The notes below the pieces were generated by a model. It worked only from the letters and a program-made list of their open reading frames with translations, did no database searches and was not told the origin of the DNA. Shown here one piece after another: positions 1 to 21,112 of a stretch of DNA of 64,000 bases. Position numbers and translations under genes: made by a program. The DNA lies in NCBI RefSeq assembly GCF_900963305.1, contig NC_042519.1:24552393-24616392 (forward strand), written 5' to 3'. Origin of the DNA: Echeneis naucrates. Taxonomy: Eukaryota; Chordata; Actinopteri; Carangiformes; Echeneidae. Within the stretch, counting starts at the first letter, position 1. Each line of letters starts with the position of its first letter.

Positions 1-102
1 GAATGCCTGCTCGTTTAAGTTTAATCCTTCCAACACAAACAAATGCTGTTGTGAGGATTGTGTTGTTGTAATGATGATGCCATGATGTGTGCGGTCACTC
101 AC

Positions 103-866
103 CCAGTAGAAGCAGCAGCGCAGCTCCCAGAGCTGCCAGGTGAGAGAAATTCAGCTCCAGTGTCAACAGGTAAACCAAAGGAACACAGAGAGATCCACAC
201 AGAGCTGGCAACAACCGCAGACTCCACACACTCACACTGCTAGGGTAGTCTGTATGACAAAACAAACGCACACTCACATTACACACAGGATGCGGATTCT
301 ACCTCTTCACTGATGGATCAGTTTAATCTGGATTCACTCCCAGTGCTTTAACAGTGAACTGGTTTAACCTGGTCTAAACCAGATTCTGAACCAGGTTCTG
401 TTAGAAGAGTTCAACCTGCTCCGATTCTGTTCCAAAGAAAGTTTCCATCAAATCCTCCCAGGTATGCTGCAACACACACACACACACACACCTCAGAGTT
501 ATACAAACACACAATGTCAGAGCCACAACAGTTAACATGGTTGTCACGGAAACTGACCTCCAAAGGCCAGGATCATGTGACCAAGTGGCGGTCCACTGTC
601 GTCGATGAAGAAAACTCTCTTCATGTAGAGAGACACAAACTGACCATAATACACTTCATCAAACCTACACACAGAGGGACACACAGTAAAATTATAATGC
701 AGTTTGGTATAAACAACTAGAGATACTCAGGTGCTGAAAACAGACACACTCACACTACAGCGTTCGGATAGCTGAGGCGGCTCAGTCTGGTCCAGAAGGC
801 CAGCAGGGAGACCAGGACCAGGACCAGGTCCACCTGAGCTGTCACCACCAGGGGCAGCTGCAGCAT
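103..866 (-). CDS. pomt1: Protein O-mannosyltransferase 1, N-terminal exons (partial)
   Basis: This is the 5' part of the ER-membrane enzyme that, with POMT2, transfers mannose from dolichol-phosphate-mannose to Ser/Thr of alpha-dystroglycan. Four coding exons are visible: 754-866 (ATG at 866), 558-664, 416-466 and 103-249; all junctions are GT-AG and in phase. The first exon encodes a hydrophobic segment followed by LSYPNAVV. The next reads FDEVYYGQ, the family's luminal Asp-Glu motif thought to be catalytic, and then SGPPLGHM. The 51-base exon gives [17 protein letters not shown], and the fourth gives [10 protein letters not shown] plus the next membrane segment. About 139 of roughly 730 residues are present; the rest lies off the left edge. 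POMT2 also has a DE motif, but the match to POMT1 is much closer. Confidence 0.93.
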
Positions 867-2689
867 GACAGCAGTTTTCCTGATTGGAAATAGCATGATA
901 ATCATCTATTAAAATAGTCATTTTTATCCTCTAAACCTGACCCAGACCTGGACTGGCTGTGGTTCCTGGAGGCCTCACGGCCTCACCCTGGCCCTGACCC
1001 AGACCTAGACTCAATGGGCCTCTCCTCCCGGACTGTGGTTCAGACCTCTCAGTGTGTTTGTGCGGCTAACGGTGTGTCGACCGATTTGGTTCCCCCCACC
1101 TCCTGTTCCTCTTTACGCTGATTTACTGCTGAGTCGTGCGTAGTTGCTAAGTTACCGTACTTACTTAAGGAAGAAACGCAAATAGAAACGTAGCTGGGTG
1201 TACGGAAAGCGAAATGGGACAAACCAGTGTGTAGGTTACTGATGTTATTTATTTCATTAAAACAATAAATTGAAAACCCATTTGTTACATCATTCATTGT
1301 TAATCTTTGTGTAAACAGATCCCAGCTAGCCTAGCTGTGGGAGAGTAGCCTTCGTTAAGTAAACCTCACTGCCGGATCACTTACACTTGTTAGTCGATTC
1401 AAAATGGGCTGCTGGCTAACTGGTTAGCATGCTCGACTGACGAATTGTTGACATTATTTTTGACGTATATGGTTATTACTGCTCACCATTCATTTGGAAA
1501 CGGGCGGAGCACCTGTGAATATTTATGCTTTTTGGAAACACCCACCGGATAGCGTCCATATTTTTCAGAATTCACGAGCTCGTCGAACATAAGTTTGTCA
1601 CCAGGATGAACATACTTCACCTGACAAACACACATCCTGGCCACCCGAATTTATCAATTTTGCGCTATTTGGAAGCTGGGTTTGGAATTAGGTTACGAAC
1701 TGGCTTAGCTCCAAGCAGGTGCATGATTTATACTAAATTCATCGATCCGTTCACTTAAACTGTTAAACATTATCTGTTATCTCTTGCACGACGTGCGCAT
1801 GAAATAGGCTATAGGCCTACATCATTGTTATTGTGATGATCAATAGGTTCTACTGTTGCATAGACACAATAACAATTCAACAACAAAGCATTTATTTATT
1901 CATTAAAAATTATAAACCAATCAACAGGCGTGAACTCGGAGCTGAGAAATCACAAATATGCAATTAAGTCTTTTCCATTAGAAACAATTACTGGCAGTAC
2001 CGAATGAAATAACAGAAGATCAAACCAACAGGGAAATCTCGTTTTAGTTGCAATCTCACGCAAATCGTCAATCATTTAGTACCACTTCGCCTCCCGTAGA
2101 ACCAGCTGTTCTGGGTTGGTCCTGTAGCTCTTCGAGGGAGAACCAAATCGGTTGACAGCCGTTTGCATCATGCTACCTCTTAGCTAATACGGCCCCATTG
2201 CGTCACTAAAATTTAAACCGATAGTCGAACTCACCTGGTGACGTCACTCAGTTAACGGCACATCGACCGTCGGTCCGACATCAGCTCCGTCACACCGGCT
2301 ATCCTCCCGGTTCCCGGTCCGCTCGTTGTTCGATTAGTTCTGTCTGACAGATGCTATCGACTCGACAGTTTTCCCTGATGATCCTCATCTGCTTCTTCTT
2401 CTCTTCAGGTGAAGAAGTCATTCAATGAGCTTCAGGTCGCGGTGATGGTGACATTTGCTCTTCATCAGTGTCCTGATCAGATTCAGGCAGAATAAATCTT
2501 TATTGACAGTCTCACCTTGGACACTTTTACCCCCAAACTGTTGTACAGGTGGAATATATATTGTATAAAATTGTGTTATTGAACTGGTCCTAAAGTGCCA
2601 CAGGGGTTGGGGGTTAGATAAAAAAAATGTCTAAGCAACCAAAAATGTTCCGACCAGCCTGCGTTGCTGTTGAAGACCTCTGATTTAGT
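867..2689. other. pomt1 upstream region, no gene recognised
   Basis: I found no convincing coding exon here. The part next to pomt1 should hold its 5' UTR and promoter. At 2409-2497 a splice-acceptor-like polypyrimidine tract is followed by a short open stretch, a stop and AATAAA, but the translation resembles nothing I know. The uck1 gene that sits between POMT1 and RAPGEF1 in human was not found. Confidence 0.5.
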
Positions 2690-3780
2690 GTTGCCGTTTT
2701 TACAGGAGGACAAGAAGCAGTCAGAGACATCGAACCGGGACGCTCCGACAGCTTGACATGCGCGTTAAACATTTATCACGATGCCTTTAATGGTGTTTGG
2801 AAAAGTTCAGTGCTCCCTCACCGGAAGGACATAAAATAGGAAATACTGAAGCTCCTGTCATAATCATGTGTGGACCTGAAACTGGGGGTATACTACGAAT
2901 AAAGCTCAACAGAGCCGAGCTTTCTTTGGTGAGCTGGCTCCAACCAGACATAACGAGTATCCCGACGGTGGTTATCAAATTGATTGTCGGCCCAGGCTTT
3001 CCTCAGCAGGCTCTGTGTGCGTTTAGGCGTCATTTGACGTCATTTCCGCAGAAAAATTGTCTGATTACGTGCAGCATATTTCAACCAAGAGGAGCAGATT
3101 ATAATAATGGAGAACTATGAAGAGTTCAGACCGATAATAATAGCTAAAAGCAAAACTGTCTCTACAAACAAGGCGAGAGAGGAAACCTGACAGAAAAATC
3201 TGATCGTGTAAGTTAATATATCATTATATAACTTTAATTCCCTCCCTGACATTGTCTCACAATGAAGAATACATCGTTAATTTGGAATAGGACAAAATCA
3301 AAGTCAAATGAATTTGATTTGTCTTATTTGTGATAAATAAATAAATAGAATTTCTAATTGGTGTTCAATAAATTGTTGTGCCAGCAGTGCAAATCTGGAC
3401 CAAGCACAAAAATATAACCCAAAGTGGTATTTGCTGTATTTCCTGTGCATTTATCCCTCTTTTAGAGTCTTATAGAGTTTAAAGTCTATTTTACAGTTGA
3501 AGGAGACACATTAGTTCATGCTGCCAGCACACACCTTTGCTGGCCCCCATACAGAGGTAACTGTCAAAGTTGTCATGTACTCTTACATGAACACCTCAAT
3601 GACCTATTAATACAGTTTGGAGCAGACAATGTGAGGGCCCTCTATGAAAGGAATCTAGAGCTGGATAACAGAAAAAAGAGCTGGAAATCAAGAAACTAAA
3701 ACTTGAGATCGAGCAACTGGAGTAAAAGGAAAAGGGTACTGCAGTAAAAGGTACTTTAAAACGTTTTGTTGAGCATTATT
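2690..3780 (+). mobile_element. Decayed PIF/Harbinger-like DNA transposon remnant
   Basis: At 3106 a short frame begins MENYEEFRPIIIAKSKT and soon ends. At 3628-3720 another fragment reads NVRALYERNLELDNRKK followed by a Lys/Glu-rich coiled coil. Both resemble the start and end of the Myb/SANT-like accessory protein carried by fish Harbinger transposons, as I remember that family. No transposase and no clear terminal inverted repeats were seen, so the borders are approximate. It looks like an old, internally deleted copy. Confidence 0.42.
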
Positions 3781-4301
3781 GACGTTGTATACTTTAGACT
3801 TTTCCTTTTCCAGAACTCTAATAAATAAGAAAAAACATCCTGTGAATGGTGTTTTTTTTTTATTGGGTGAAAAACTGCTGCTGATGGCTTCGTTTGGTCA
3901 CATTACTTCCATCTGGTCAACAAGATAACATCTTCCCTCAGCTGAGAATCTGTTTCGTCAGAAAACACCAACAGATCACTCCGGTCTGAAAGAACTCTCT
4001 CCCTCCGAACAGCTCCTGAATCCACCGGATCTTCCAGAAACGGTGAGCTCATGTTCAGGGAGGATGATCGGTGAAGTCAGCGCTTTTTACAGCCGACATT
4101 AAGCCGAAAGTCGGAACAAAAACTGGACCGGACCAGGTCTGGCTTTAGGCTCAACATGGCTCGTTCAGGCACTAATCTCACTTCGTAGTACACTCCTCAC
4201 GTCCCTAACCTGGCTCCTAGAGTTTCACTGCAGTATCTGTACAGGTAAATCAGCATCATGACAATGACAATAATGACGACACCACGCTCAGATTTTCTGG
4301 G

Positions 4302-4307
4302 TTTATT
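4302..4307 (-). terminator. Polyadenylation signal for rapgef1
   Basis: AATAAA on the minus strand, about 215 bases beyond the rapgef1 stop codon. It is the first such signal downstream and gives a plausible short 3' UTR. Confidence 0.5.
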
Positions 4308-4519
4308 CCCTTTTTCTACCTCAGCCAATCAGATGGTCCAGGAAGCCACGCCCACTCAGGAAGAAGATTGGTCCACGTTAGTGCTCTTATGGTAGCCATG
4401 GTAACTAGGTTTATGAACAGCTGTCTGTGATATGTTAGCCCGAGGCTAGGAGTTAACCTGTTCAACACGGCTACCACCAGGTGGATGTGTCGCGTTCTAG
4501 TTTCTTCTATTTTAATCTG

Positions 4520-7500
4520 TCATCTCTGATTGGTTTTTGAGGCATTCCGTGGGCGGAGCCTAAGAGAGAGCTCCCACAGTGCTTCCTCAGCCAGATGGTC
4601 GCTAAAATCATTGAAAAACAATATGATGTCATCATGGGGCTGCAGACTGTAGTGGCTGCAGAAAGACAGGGGGATTCAGGTGTTAATCCACACAGGTCAG
4701 ACTCAGGTGAGACCAGAGCCCTGATTGTACTGCAGGTAACTCACACTTGCTGGAAGTTCCTCAGACTGTAGAGGATGTTAAACTGTTGCCAACGTTTAGA
4801 GAAGTTAACTTTTGGGCCCTGTGATGTCATCATGGTGTCAGGGTTCCCCAGGTGAACAAAGGTTAAGTCCTGAAGAATCAAACCGCTGGAGAGACAGAAA
4901 GAGCAGTGAAAGAGACACACAGAGAGAGAGGGAGACAGACAGGTGCACAGTGAGACAGAGTGTGTACGTACAGGTAGGGTATACAGGGAGGTTCCACCTC
5001 AGCTAGAGCTGCTCTGTACACCCTGAATGACGATGAGCTGTCAATCAAAGAGCCGTACTCCTCCAGTGCCTGAGACACAAACAGTCACATGACCAAAGGG
5101 CTTCAAGGTTAAGGAGCAGGTAGTCGATTTGACATCAACACGCACCTCAGCCGTGCTTCTTTGCCAGTCCAGGCGCCGCAGGGGGGCAGAGTCCAGCGCT
5201 GACAAGATGGACAGGTACGAATTAAAGTTGTTCAGCTTGCGGAGGTGCTGTGGAGACACACCATGAGAACAAGCAGAAATGTCCGCCGTCTTTTTTTCAC
5301 CAACCTAAGCTCTGCCCCCTCAAGACTCCGCCACCAACTGTGTATCTTTACCTTCATGACTCTTAGGAACTTCAGCAGTAGTTTTTCTCTGTCCTGAGGT
5401 TTGTCCTGAAGGATGATGACAGAACGGACCCTGAGACAGACCGGTGAGCAGAGAGAGGGAGAGACATCATGTGACTTTCATCACTGGCCGTTGTTGTTGG
5501 TAATAGCAGTGACATCACTTTGACCTCTGACCCCTATTTATCTTCTGCTACCATCATGACCCCATTCACCACAGAGCCAGGGAAGAAATGTTACACTGAC
5601 CCAGATCAGGTCTGTGACCTGGATCAGGACAGTGTGTGTCTGCAGGTTGGTACCAGAAAGACACGTTGTTGAAGTGCTGAGTGAACGCCGTCAGGTTTGG
5701 ACTCTTCTCCTCATTCTGCTCTTTAGACCACAACAACACCTCTGGAAGCTAGGTAGGTGAAACACAGACAGACAGACAGACAGGTGAGAGAGAGAGAGAG
5801 CGAGAGAGAGACAGACAGACAGACAGGTGTTGGTGTCTGTACCTCAATCTTGTAGAAGAGTCCAGAGTCCATCAGAGTCAGCTGTTCAGCTAAGTCCTGA
5901 CTCCTAAAGTCCAGAAGACTTCCTGGTCTGGACAGAGCAGGGACAAGTGAGGGTCAGGAGCTGACCAATGACAGACCAGCATGTCATACCTTTCTCCAGT
6001 CACATGAAAGAATTTACCTGGCTGCCACGCCTCTGGCTGCTAGGGGGCGGAGTGACTGCGGAGAATCAATGAGCTGCCACCTCTGCTCCATTTTTGACAG
6101 GATGTTGGAGCGCAGCAGGTGAGCTGGTCCGAGCTCACCACCAATCAGGAGGCTGAACACCAGCTCCATCAGCCGCAACAGCAAATCAGACTCCAGCTCC
6201 ATCACACTGAACACACACACATTTTGGCTTGGATCACAAGTGTCTCTTTGCCCCCCCCCCCCCCCCCCCCCACCACCACCAGCTGTGTCTCTCTCTCCCC
6301 TCCACCTGACCCCCCTCACCACAGCTCGTCCACCACCCTGACCAGCAGGTTGAAGGTGTCCTTGGCGTCCTTCAGGTGTTCAGGTATGTCAAAGAGGTGT
6401 CTGTATGTGTTTCTGGTTAAAGACACAAACTGAACTCTTTAATGGGACAGCTGAGGAAAAACCTGATCCAGAACTGGACCTCATCCACATCTGAATCCTT
6501 TTGCACCTGAATAAACCAATCAGCTGTCACTGGCAGGATATCTATGCTGCAGTTTACTGATGACATCATCTGGACTGATGAAGGTCCTGTAGGTGGAGAG
6601 GAAGGCTTCACAAAACAGAACCTGATCTACATGGAGACAGGAGACAGACAGGGAGACACTTTGGATTATGCTGCTCTTCATAAAGGTTCACATCAGACTG
6701 ACCGACCGACTGGGATCTGGACTCACCGTTGCTGCCGTCAGTCTGCGTGGCGTAGACCAATAGGATTTCAGGAGAGGCTGCCTTCACGTCTGGCCCCTCC
6801 TCTTCCTTAAAGAGTTGAGGTCAGAGGTCAGGGAACAGGTGAGAGGAATGATGTTTTGCAGTAAGGTCAAAGGTCACATACCTCAGGCTTCATGGTGATC
6901 CTGAGGAGGACTTCCTGCTGGTTGGTCAGTAACACCTCCTCTTGCTCTGCCCCTGCCCCGACCTCCTGCTGGGAGCTGGAGAGAACATCTCTGACAGGTG
7001 TGTGTGTCTGATAGGTGTGTCAACTGACAGGTGTGTGTGTCTGATAGGTGTGTCAACTGACAGGTGTGTGTGTCTGACAGGTGTGTCTCTGTACGACGTG
7101 TGTGTCTCACCTGTCTCCACTCTGGTTGTCATTCTCAGCTGTTGCCTGTTTCAACAGTAAAAAAAAAGAACAAATATGACAGAGCTTTGTCCTTCATCAC
7201 AACCTTTGACCTCTGGATTAGGGTTCACATCCCTACATTATCACACCAGGTGAGACACCAGCTGTTACCTGCTGCTTCTTCTTTGGTGGCAGAGCCGGAG
7301 CAGAAAGTTGCTCAGGTGAGGGGGCGGAGTCTCCGGTCTCTACTTGTCGGCAGCTGATAGTAGGAGGAGTCTGGTAGAAAATGGAAGGCTGAGCGCTGTA
7401 CGATGAACACACCTGGAGGTACTGATGGACTGAAGACAGACAGGTAGAGAAACAGAACAGTGATAGAGAGGGAGGAGGAGGGAAAGATGGTGGGGGGCAG

Positions 7501-10016
7501 TTGTTTGTACAGACCAGGGAATTCACATGATGCACTGAACTCCTGTCTCCTAGCATGAACAGAAACTGAAGAAATGTCTGCTTCACTCACTGTGTCTTCT
7601 CTTCTCAGGGAGGGGAGGGGGTGTCCTGCTGGGGGACAGGGGGGAGGACATGGGCTCCTCAGGAGCATTCTGGGGGGTGGAGTCAAATGCAAAAGTGGGT
7701 GGGGCCTGGGAGCTGATTGTTCCTGTGATTCAGACAGACAGTCAGGTAAAGCATACAGCGGGACAGAGAGATGGATGCAGAGACAGACAGTTCAGGTGTC
7801 TCCTCACCTGCAGTGCTGCGACGTCTCTTCTCTGGGAGGGCGGGGGGGAGTGATGAGGGTGGGGGGAGAGGAGGGAGAGTCTCAGAGGACGAAAGGTCGG
7901 TGTGGAGGAAATCGTAGTCTGGATCATCTTCTGAAGACAGGGAAGCTGTTACCATGGAAACAAGGTTCAGTCCTCAACCAGGCATGTGTGTCCAGCATTA
8001 GGCAGCAGACTGACACTGTTGTAAACAGGAAGTGGTAACTGCTGCTTCCTGTTCCTGTCAATGGCCAGGAAGTAGTCACTCATACCCACTGCTGGTTACT
8101 GAAAGTGTATGTGTCTGTGTGTGTTACCACAGTGTGTGTTGTCAGCAGAGTCTGGCTTCAGATGGTCAACCTCCTGCAACACACACAACATTAACCTAAC
8201 AAACCATTACCATGGTAACTTGTATGTATGTGTTGGTGGTCATATATGTGTGAATGGATATACCTGTGAGTCCTCTCTTGGCTCTTGTCTCATTGGTGCT
8301 ACTATGGCAACCCTGCAGGGAGCCGGGCCTGACAATGGTTGACGCTTTTTAGGAGGAAGAGCTGGAGGACTGCGAAAGAGAGAGAGAGAGAGAGCTCAAT
8401 GGGTGGAGTCAGTTGTGACCTGGACTACGCTGCTCAGGTAAACCTGGTTTTAGTATAAGCCCTGTTCAGGATCAGGATTTAAATGACAGGAAGTGATGTC
8501 ACATGAGGAACATAGAGCGCTTGCTCTCATCTTTCAGTCTCTCACTTCTTCTTCTGCTTCCTGCTGTCAGTGAGCACAGAGACAGGAAGTGCAGATGGGG
8601 GAGGGGTGGAGGGTGACAAATAATGTCCCGTTACTTCCTGTTTTTTCTTCCTCTCTCAGCTCAGAATTAACCCCCCACCCCCATTCGTGGTCCAGTAAAC
8701 CCCCACACACAGTTTCTGTCATCCAGATCCAGGACCAGGAGGATCAGGTCCTCACAGTGCTGGCCCGGACTCTTTGTCACACTGTGTTGTTAATGGGCAC
8801 CGGTACCTGAATTCCTGTTGGTGTGGGGGCAGAAGGAGGGGCATCAGGGGTTTTGGAGGAGCAGACTTGGCGTCCTCCTCCTCTACAGGACCCTGGCAGG
8901 TGGACACTGGATCTGATGTCTCATCAAACCCTCCTGTTTGTCCCACAGTGGGCTGGGCAGGAGACAAGGGGGCGGAGCCCTCTTCTCTCTCTGCAGCCAA
9001 TCGAACAAGATCCTGGTGGATGAAAAAGTGACCATGACACAAGACAACAGCACTGGTCCTGGAACTGGACAAGACTCCGAAACAGGAGAGAACAGGAGAG
9101 GCAGGAAAAGCTAGACAAAGACATGGAACAGAACATGTCATCTGTTTGTCTGTCCTCACCTTCACCCCATCCAGCACGGCCCTGATCATCGTAGTAACGC
9201 TGGCTGTGGAGTCTTTGTTTTCATGGGTGTTGCCCCGCAGCATCACCTGATCGGCCCATTGAATCAGCTTAGCCAGAGACAGGTAGAGATGGGTGAGACA
9301 GGCTGAGATTGTTTCACTGTGGACAGGAGAGACAGGTCAGGGTCAGCAGACAGCTGTCTCATGTCTGAGGACAGAGGTCAACACACATCTACCTGTTGTG
9401 CAGGTGAGGGTCCAACTGTACCAGCGTTTGCACCGCCTCCAGGACGCCACTGGAGGCCCCGCCCAGCAGACGGCCGATCACAGACTGGTCAAGGACCAAT
9501 TTGGTTGCTCCAGGTCTGTCCACTCCTAGTCTGTCCACCAAAGCTTTGAAGTACTGTAGTGAACTGATGACGGCCCGTTGTTGGTCTTCCAGCACACAAC
9601 CGGACTACGCACACATACACACAGGAGTGTCAGTTGTCATGCAGTGGTGTGTACTTTGTGTCGCAGTGTGTGTTTGTACCTTTTTTTGCTCCTGCAGGTT
9701 CAATTCTGGGGGTGTGTCTTTCTCTGAAGAGGCATGTTTGATTCGTTCACTGCGTCTGATTCGCTGTGGGTGGAGCTTACCCTTTAGTCTCATAGTGAGA
9801 CATGCTAAATGAGAGGCTGAAGAGAGAGAGAGATCATCATCATCATCACCATCGTCATCATCAGAAACATAAGAAATGTTGTCTTTCCATTTTAATAGCT
9901 TACTCTGAACAAACTGACAGGAAGTGACTGTAGGGGCTAACAGTTAGCATGTGAGACAGAGGGAAGATGAGACAAAGAAGAAGCTTACCTGTCTTGTTCT
10001 CAGGCCAGGAGGACAT
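4520..10016 (-). CDS. rapgef1: Rap guanine nucleotide exchange factor 1 (C3G), complete
   Basis: C3G loads GTP on Rap1/R-Ras downstream of Crk adaptors. The 23 exons are 9989-10016 (ATG 10016), 9680-9804, 9393-9604, 9160-9316, 8807-9012, 8264-8369, 8128-8173, 7808-7930, 7591-7722, 7269-7429, 7111-7145, 6882-6990, 6727-6805, 6542-6626, 6320-6406, 6018-6206, 5843-5927, 5654-5748, 5352-5430, 5146-5247, 4972-5069, 4745-4885 and 4520-4655. They sum to 871 codons with all phases closing. The N-terminal part carries LQYFKALVD and VMLRGNTHE. The middle has four Crk-SH3-binding motifs (PPALPPKKR, PPALPEKRR, PPPLPEKRR, APALPPKKK). The C-terminal half has the REM domain (CEAFLSTYRTFISP) and CDC25 catalytic domain (HLRKLNNFNSYLSILSAL, VEPPCIPYL). 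At 871 aa it is shorter than human C3G (about 1080), mainly in the linker, so it may be one of two teleost copies. Confidence 0.95.
6407..6541 (-). other. Probable U12-type AT-AC intron of rapgef1
   Basis: The exon ending at 6542 stops after the codons for LQH plus AG. The intron then starts ATATCCTG, seven of eight bases of the minor-spliceosome AT-AC donor. It ends in AC at 6407, ten bases after the putative branch A in GTCTTTAAC (6416-6424), close to the U12 branch consensus TTCCTTAAC. Joining these borders gives HRYRHLF in frame, matching the RY of the family. The only nearby GT donor (CCA/GTGACA) breaks the phase. Confidence 0.8.
6985..7085. repeat. Minisatellite in a rapgef1 intron
   Basis: About three tandem copies of a 33-35 base unit built on CTGACAGGTGTGTGTGTCTG and a shorter GATAGGTGTGTCAA half. 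It abuts the 3' splice site of the exon starting at 6990. Confidence 0.75.
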
Positions 10017-10673
10017 GTCAGACAGCCGATCAGACAGACTGTTGGTGTCCAATCAGAAGAATAAAAGTTCAATCCTCGATTCTCCCTTCTTCTCTTTTCT
10101 TCCTGTTTCTGTCTTTAAACTTTCTCTCTCTCTCTCTCTCTCTCCGTGTCTGTCTGTCTCTCTCTCTGTGTCTCTCTGTGTCTCTTTCTCTTCCTCTTTC
10201 TGTTTCAGAGGTCAGAGGTATGATGATGATGATGATGATGATGATGATGCAGCTCCACCTGCTGGTTGGAAACAGCATGAGATGTGAGATGTTCTTCCAG
10301 CAGGTGTGTGACACATTGAGGAGACAGGTGGACCATCTCCATTGGGATTTCCTTCACTTTGTTTCATGTTACCATGGTGACATCTACAGGCCACAACAGG
10401 ACAAAACAAAATTTTTGGAGCCAGTGTTGTCTGAACACCAAACCAGTTTCCTTGAATGCATCTTTTCTGTCTCACTGAGACTCCAAGGATGAGTCTCCAC
10501 TTCAGATTTCAACTTGAAGGGAACAGTTGTTTTGTTTTTGTATTTTATGTCTCCAAATGAGTAAATATTGAAGTAGGATATTGACGGGTAAGGTTTCAGT
10601 CAAGTTGTTGAACCGGTTAATTTCATTGTTGGTTTTGATTCACAAAAAACTCAAGACTTGTCTTCACTCAAGC
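10017..10673. other. rapgef1 upstream region and intergenic gap
   Basis: No coding exon seen. It holds a CT/TCTG-rich microsatellite at about 10118-10200 and an (ATG)10 tract at 10220-10249. The rapgef1 promoter and 5' UTR should lie at its left end. The dnm1 3' end borders it on the right, so the two genes follow each other head to tail. Confidence 0.5.
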
Positions 10674-10679
10674 TTTATT
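10674..10679 (-). terminator. Candidate polyadenylation signal for dnm1
   Basis: AATAAA on the minus strand, about 1.2 kb beyond the dnm1 stop, which implies a long 3' UTR (10.65-11.88 kb). That stretch includes a (TA)n run at about 10793-10813 and no other gene. Confidence 0.4.
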
Positions 10680-10780
10680 GGCCCTGATCACATGACACTA
10701 AGATACTACACTACACACAAACAAACACACAAACACAGATACACGACAGCCCAGGCAGCTGCATATTTCAGTTTCATAGA

Positions 10781-10813
<33 letters not shown>

Positions 10814-11827
10814 GTACGTATGTATGTATGATCATCACATATTCACGGTGCAGTATCATCTTCACACATTGTTTAATCAGAACATTAATATTAACACTGA
10901 GTGAACCATCTAGAACAGAAATGGGAGGTCAAGCTGCATTCAACCAACTGCTGCAGAGGCACAATGTTCACAATCATACGGCACCTTAAACAGATCATGC
11001 TGAACACAAGAGGACACAGATACAAACTCTCTGCCACACACTTCATGTTGAATGCAGCTCAAAGCTCAAGTAAGTCTCCAAACACCACAACATGAAGAAC
11101 AGGTAGAATAAATATATCTGCAAGTTTAGAGTCACACAGTCTGTCGGAAACATCTGGTTCAGTCAGTCTGGATCAATACTTGGACTGACCAATGTTTTCA
11201 TCTCCTGGATGTTTCTATTGCTACAAATGTTTTTCCTCAATAACAGAGACAACACTTCATTTATCACTTTCTAATCATTCACTGAGTCGTGTCCTGGGAA
11301 CCGGTCTGTAGTTCGGACTACGTCCAGGAGGAAGGGATGAAGTTTTCATTTTTGTCTGTTCAGAATGCAATTAAAGAATTCATTAGGAAAACACATCAAA
11401 AAATAAAAAGTGAAGTTCAATACATATTTTTAGTTTGCTAATTATTTTCATTGGTTATAATATATTTCATGGCAGATTCTGTAGAATCATCATCATCATC
11501 ATTGTGTTGAACAAACATAAAAATCCAAACAAATCAATCAATAAATAGATCAAGAAATACATTAAGATTTGTGTAAACTTTACACTGTAAAGAAAAGTAA
11601 ATCACCGTAAAAACCGACTCCAGCACAGCTCAGTGACAGAGTAACTGATCTGATCCCAGACCAGCGGGAACTTGTCTCACCCCCCTGACAGCAGACAGAC
11701 TGCTTATACACATAGTATTGCAGAATTACTAAGCTGATCATTTTCTATATTTTCATAATGATAATAATTTCATTATTGTTCTGAACAGCAACGTTGACAG
11801 AAACACACCATCGGTAGACAAACACAT

Positions 11828-11872
<45 letters not shown>

Positions 11873-11878
11873 GGCTGG

Positions 11879-21112
<9,234 letters not shown>

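Noticed and set aside
2409-2497. Short exon-like stretch with acceptor, stop and AATAAA
   Set aside because: The translation (VKKSFNELQVAVMV) matches no expected neighbour such as uck1, and there is no partner exon.
6320-6412. GT-AG model for the rapgef1 intron at 6.4-6.5 kb
   Set aside because: The only nearby GT donor leaves phase 1 where phase 2 is needed, and the CAG acceptors at 6413 and in the run just upstream do not repair it; AT-AC borders fit both phase and homology.
7574-8038. 154-codon plus-strand open frame
   Set aside because: It is the antisense shadow of the proline-rich rapgef1 exons and lacks splice-independent support.
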